Shown here: piece by piece, positions 61,480 through 64,000 of the stretch | Numbering within the stretch: the stretch's first letter is position 1 | Layout: every line of letters starts with the position of its first letter | Origin: Sinotaia quadrata | Lineage: Eukaryota; Mollusca; Gastropoda; Architaenioglossa; Viviparidae | Direction of reading: 5' to 3' | Assembly (NCBI GenBank): GCA_028829895.1 | Contig: CM054182.1 | Location: 10,881,501 to 10,945,500, forward strand | DNA: 64,000 nt | Notes under the pieces: generated by a model | What the model was told of the DNA's origin: nothing | What the model saw: the letters and a program-made list of their open reading frames with translations, nothing else | Database searches by the model: none | Made by a program: the position numbers and the translations under genes

Positions 61480-62470
61480 GGGTTACAGGATGGGCAGACT
61501 TATCTCCCTTCCCAACTCGTACTTTCCTTTTTTTCTACCCACGACACTAGATGTTACACAATGGGCAGGTGTACATTCCTTCCAACTCACGAAGGTGAAA
61601 ATATCCATGTATTTTATCGCCAATTAGAGAAGACTAATAGTTTTAACCAATCCATTGTGCACCAAACTTAGAACCAACAAGCCCACTCTACCAAGCATGT
61701 CCCCGAAGCGATGTTTCAGCTTAATGTATATATCCTTTAATTATACAGAATAAAACTAACCCTAATACACTGTGTGGCCAAATACAACTAGTAAGTCAAT
61801 GGTAAGCATAATCACCACCACACACAGGAAACAAGCCATCTCTGCCAAAAAGGACTTTGCCCTTGACCATGTCAGTGAATGCATTTTCATTGGTCGATTA
61901 CTACGATGTGCATCACGAGAGAAGGCATAGCCAAGAGGCATGACGCTAAATGTTACAGTATGGGCAGACATACACATTTCTTTCAAGCTCTCACAAACTC
62001 TCCAAACATGACACTAGATGTTACTAATGGACGGATTTATATAAAATCCTTCACGCCTTTCACTTTCAGATCCTCTACCCATGACACTTGATGCTGCTTA
62101 ATGAGCAGTGACACGCATTTCTTCCAAGCTCATAAATTCAATATTTTTTAATCTCTATAATCATCTAGATGTTACAGAATGGGCAGACACTACAACAAAT
62201 TCCACCCAAGCTCACAATTTCAATCTCTCTATCCACGACACTAAATATAGAAAAAACAGACACCACAACAAATTCCTTCAAGGTCACAATTTCAGTCTCT
62301 CTACCCACGATACAAGATATTACAGAATGGGGAGAGACCACAACAAATTCCTTTCAAGGTCACAGTTTCAGTCTCTCTACCCACGATACAAGATATTACA
62401 GAATGGGGAGAGACCACAACAAATTCCTTCCAAGATAACAGTTTCAGCCTCTCTACCTACAATGCTAGCT
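61480..62470 (+). repeat. Tandem repeat of about 76 bp with a diverged left side
   Basis: The right side (62160-62450) has three or four close copies containing GATATTACAGAATGGGGAGA and CTCTCTACCCACGATACAAG. On the left, degraded copies with GATGTTACACAATGGGCAG appear at about 61550, 61950 and 62015. Confidence 0.85.
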
Positions 62471-64000
62471 CATCTCCCTTGCAGAATCGAAATGTCTCCT
62501 CGAACAAGCGAAATCAACAGCTTTCTACAGAGATGGATGATAAACTAAAGACAAAAATAAACCAAGTTCAAAGTGTAGTTCGAATGAGTTTTTAAAAGAA
62601 ATTAAACCAACAACTGTCTACTTAGTAATTGATTATGGTTAATAAGTGAGAACAGTATTTTTAACCACACTGTGTTTGGTTTTATTTTGGGAATACTTAC
62701 AATAACACAAATGCTGTAAATGTGGAGAGCCTGTGATTTTCAGTGCGCTTGATCTAGTGTCATAGTTCGTAAAATGCAGTATACAACTCCTGTCTGTGTA
62801 TTTTAGTGTGCATGACCTAGTCTTAAGGTTCATCAAGTGCAATAGCCAAGTCGTTTCTGTGGGACGTCTACATCCGCTTAGTGGTAAATTTGAATGTTGG
62901 AAGGTCGTGATTCGTGAATGAACAGTTGGTTGGAGTAATTGTTCTTTGTTACCTTTTGTATTGTCGAGAGAAATTAATGCGTGCTTTTTTTTTTTTTTTT
63001 AACATAGCATAATAAAAATCATAAGATTAAAGGGATTTTGTCTTAGATTTACTTGTGGGATCTAAACTTCTGGCATTGTAAAATTTGGCAGAATGATTTT
63101 TTTCTTTTAAAGAGAGAAAGTAGAATTGCAATAGTTCTAATGATTGACTTATTATTTAAGTTTATAACTCATGTATTGCTTTTAGCTTTTATACTAAAAA
63201 AATATTTTGAGTATAATAAAGTAAAAGTTCCATGAACATAACCGATCTTTATTGTCTTGTTTCGAGTGGGTGAAAGGAACTTAACTCTGTAAATGAGAAA
63301 GCCGCAAAACCGATTATTTGTGTACAAAGTAATGATATAGAAGATGTAATACCTAAAAATGAGAAAGCTGCCAATCCACATTTATATATGCTATAAAATA
63401 ACGAGAGTGAGGATGCTATGTTTACAAATATGAAGGCCGAGAAATCTTGTTTATTATTGCTACAAAATACAATATATTACACTGAGATGCACAGTTTATT
63501 TACAGATAGTTCAACAAGTTTGTTTTCTGTGTATTAAAATATACTATTACTACAATATTCGTACTGTTGTAAATCTTGAGTATTATTTGCATATTTTAGT
63601 AGAACAACCCATAAGGTAACGGGGTGATATCAAAAGTAAAGACGACTTTTCACAGTTGACTGTAGATGATCTGGTTTGTTTTTTTCCGGATTACATAGTA
63701 GTCCATTGGTGACTATCATGACCGTTTTGGAACACAACTTAAAATGAATTACTTCCCTCAGGGATGACTCACGAGTCAGTAATTATATGGTAATCGTTTA
63801 TAAATAATTAAGTCTGCTAAATAAACGAGCGAATTCATTTAATGTGTTGTGAATATATTGTTCTGTCACTCTCTTTGAACATCTAGGTGTGCAGGCCAGG
63901 TACCTGAACAGGACTTGAGTAAGTGCATGTATATTAATGTAAATTTGAACTGTATCCTGAACAACTGCCGTTAATCTCTCTGTAAAATTTGATGTTAATC
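62471..64000. other. AT-rich right edge, no gene seen
   Basis: A short tRNA-like fragment may lie at 62870-62920 (CGCTTAGTGGT and GGTCGTGATTC), too degraded to call. Confidence 0.5.

Noticed and set aside
62870..62920. tRNA-like A-box and B-box words
   Set aside because: Spacing and stems do not fit a tRNA, and the boxes are degenerate.

Overview
This window is intron- and repeat-rich animal nuclear DNA. It has spliceosomal introns with GT/AG borders, tetranucleotide GATA/TCTA arrays, many minisatellites with 26-84 bp units, and remnants of LINE, R2-like, hAT and THAP-type elements. The gene content (a tandem pair of secreted DUF4773-like proteins, a small cysteine-rich secreted peptide, LSM5) and the repeat style suggest a lophotrochozoan, most likely a mollusc. 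That placement is inference. Nothing looks bacterial or viral.

Layout. 1-10.2 kb: repeats, a decayed LINE reverse transcriptase on the minus strand, and a 195 bp hAT-type MITE. 10.3-19.0 kb: DUF4773-like gene 1 (+), four coding exons plus a likely TATA-led noncoding first exon; intron 2 holds a THAP zinc-finger remnant and an inverted copy of a dispersed element called 'element A' here. 19-26.3 kb: minisatellites, an R2-like retroelement 3' remnant (-) and element A pieces. 26.35-30.0 kb: DUF4773-like gene 2 (+). It is a paralogue of gene 1 with the same phase-1 introns and with identical lengths for exons 2 and 3. 30.6-35 kb: a full-looking element A copy, a 49 bp array, LINE and SINE traces. 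36.0-40.8 kb (-): a three-exon gene for a 109-residue secreted peptide with an eight-cysteine C-terminal module; an R2-like fragment sits in its intron 1. 43.8-46.2 kb: minisatellites and one isolated, well-bordered exon with a C2HC motif (-). 48.2-54.9 kb (-): a complete five-exon LSM5 gene. 55-64 kb: no convincing coding gene; a strong hairpin, several arrays and a tRNA-like segment.

The genes. LSM5 is a housekeeping component of the Lsm1-7 and Lsm2-8 RNA-binding rings. The other three genes encode secreted proteins. The two DUF4773-like genes are clearly products of tandem duplication that then diverged at two cysteine positions. Nothing in the sequence links the cysteine-rich peptide gene functionally to them beyond proximity.

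All splice models were made by eye from consensus sites, reading phase and paralogue or family comparison. No alignment, database or expression evidence was available. Most single open frames in the window lie in simple repeats or introns and are not annotated as genes.
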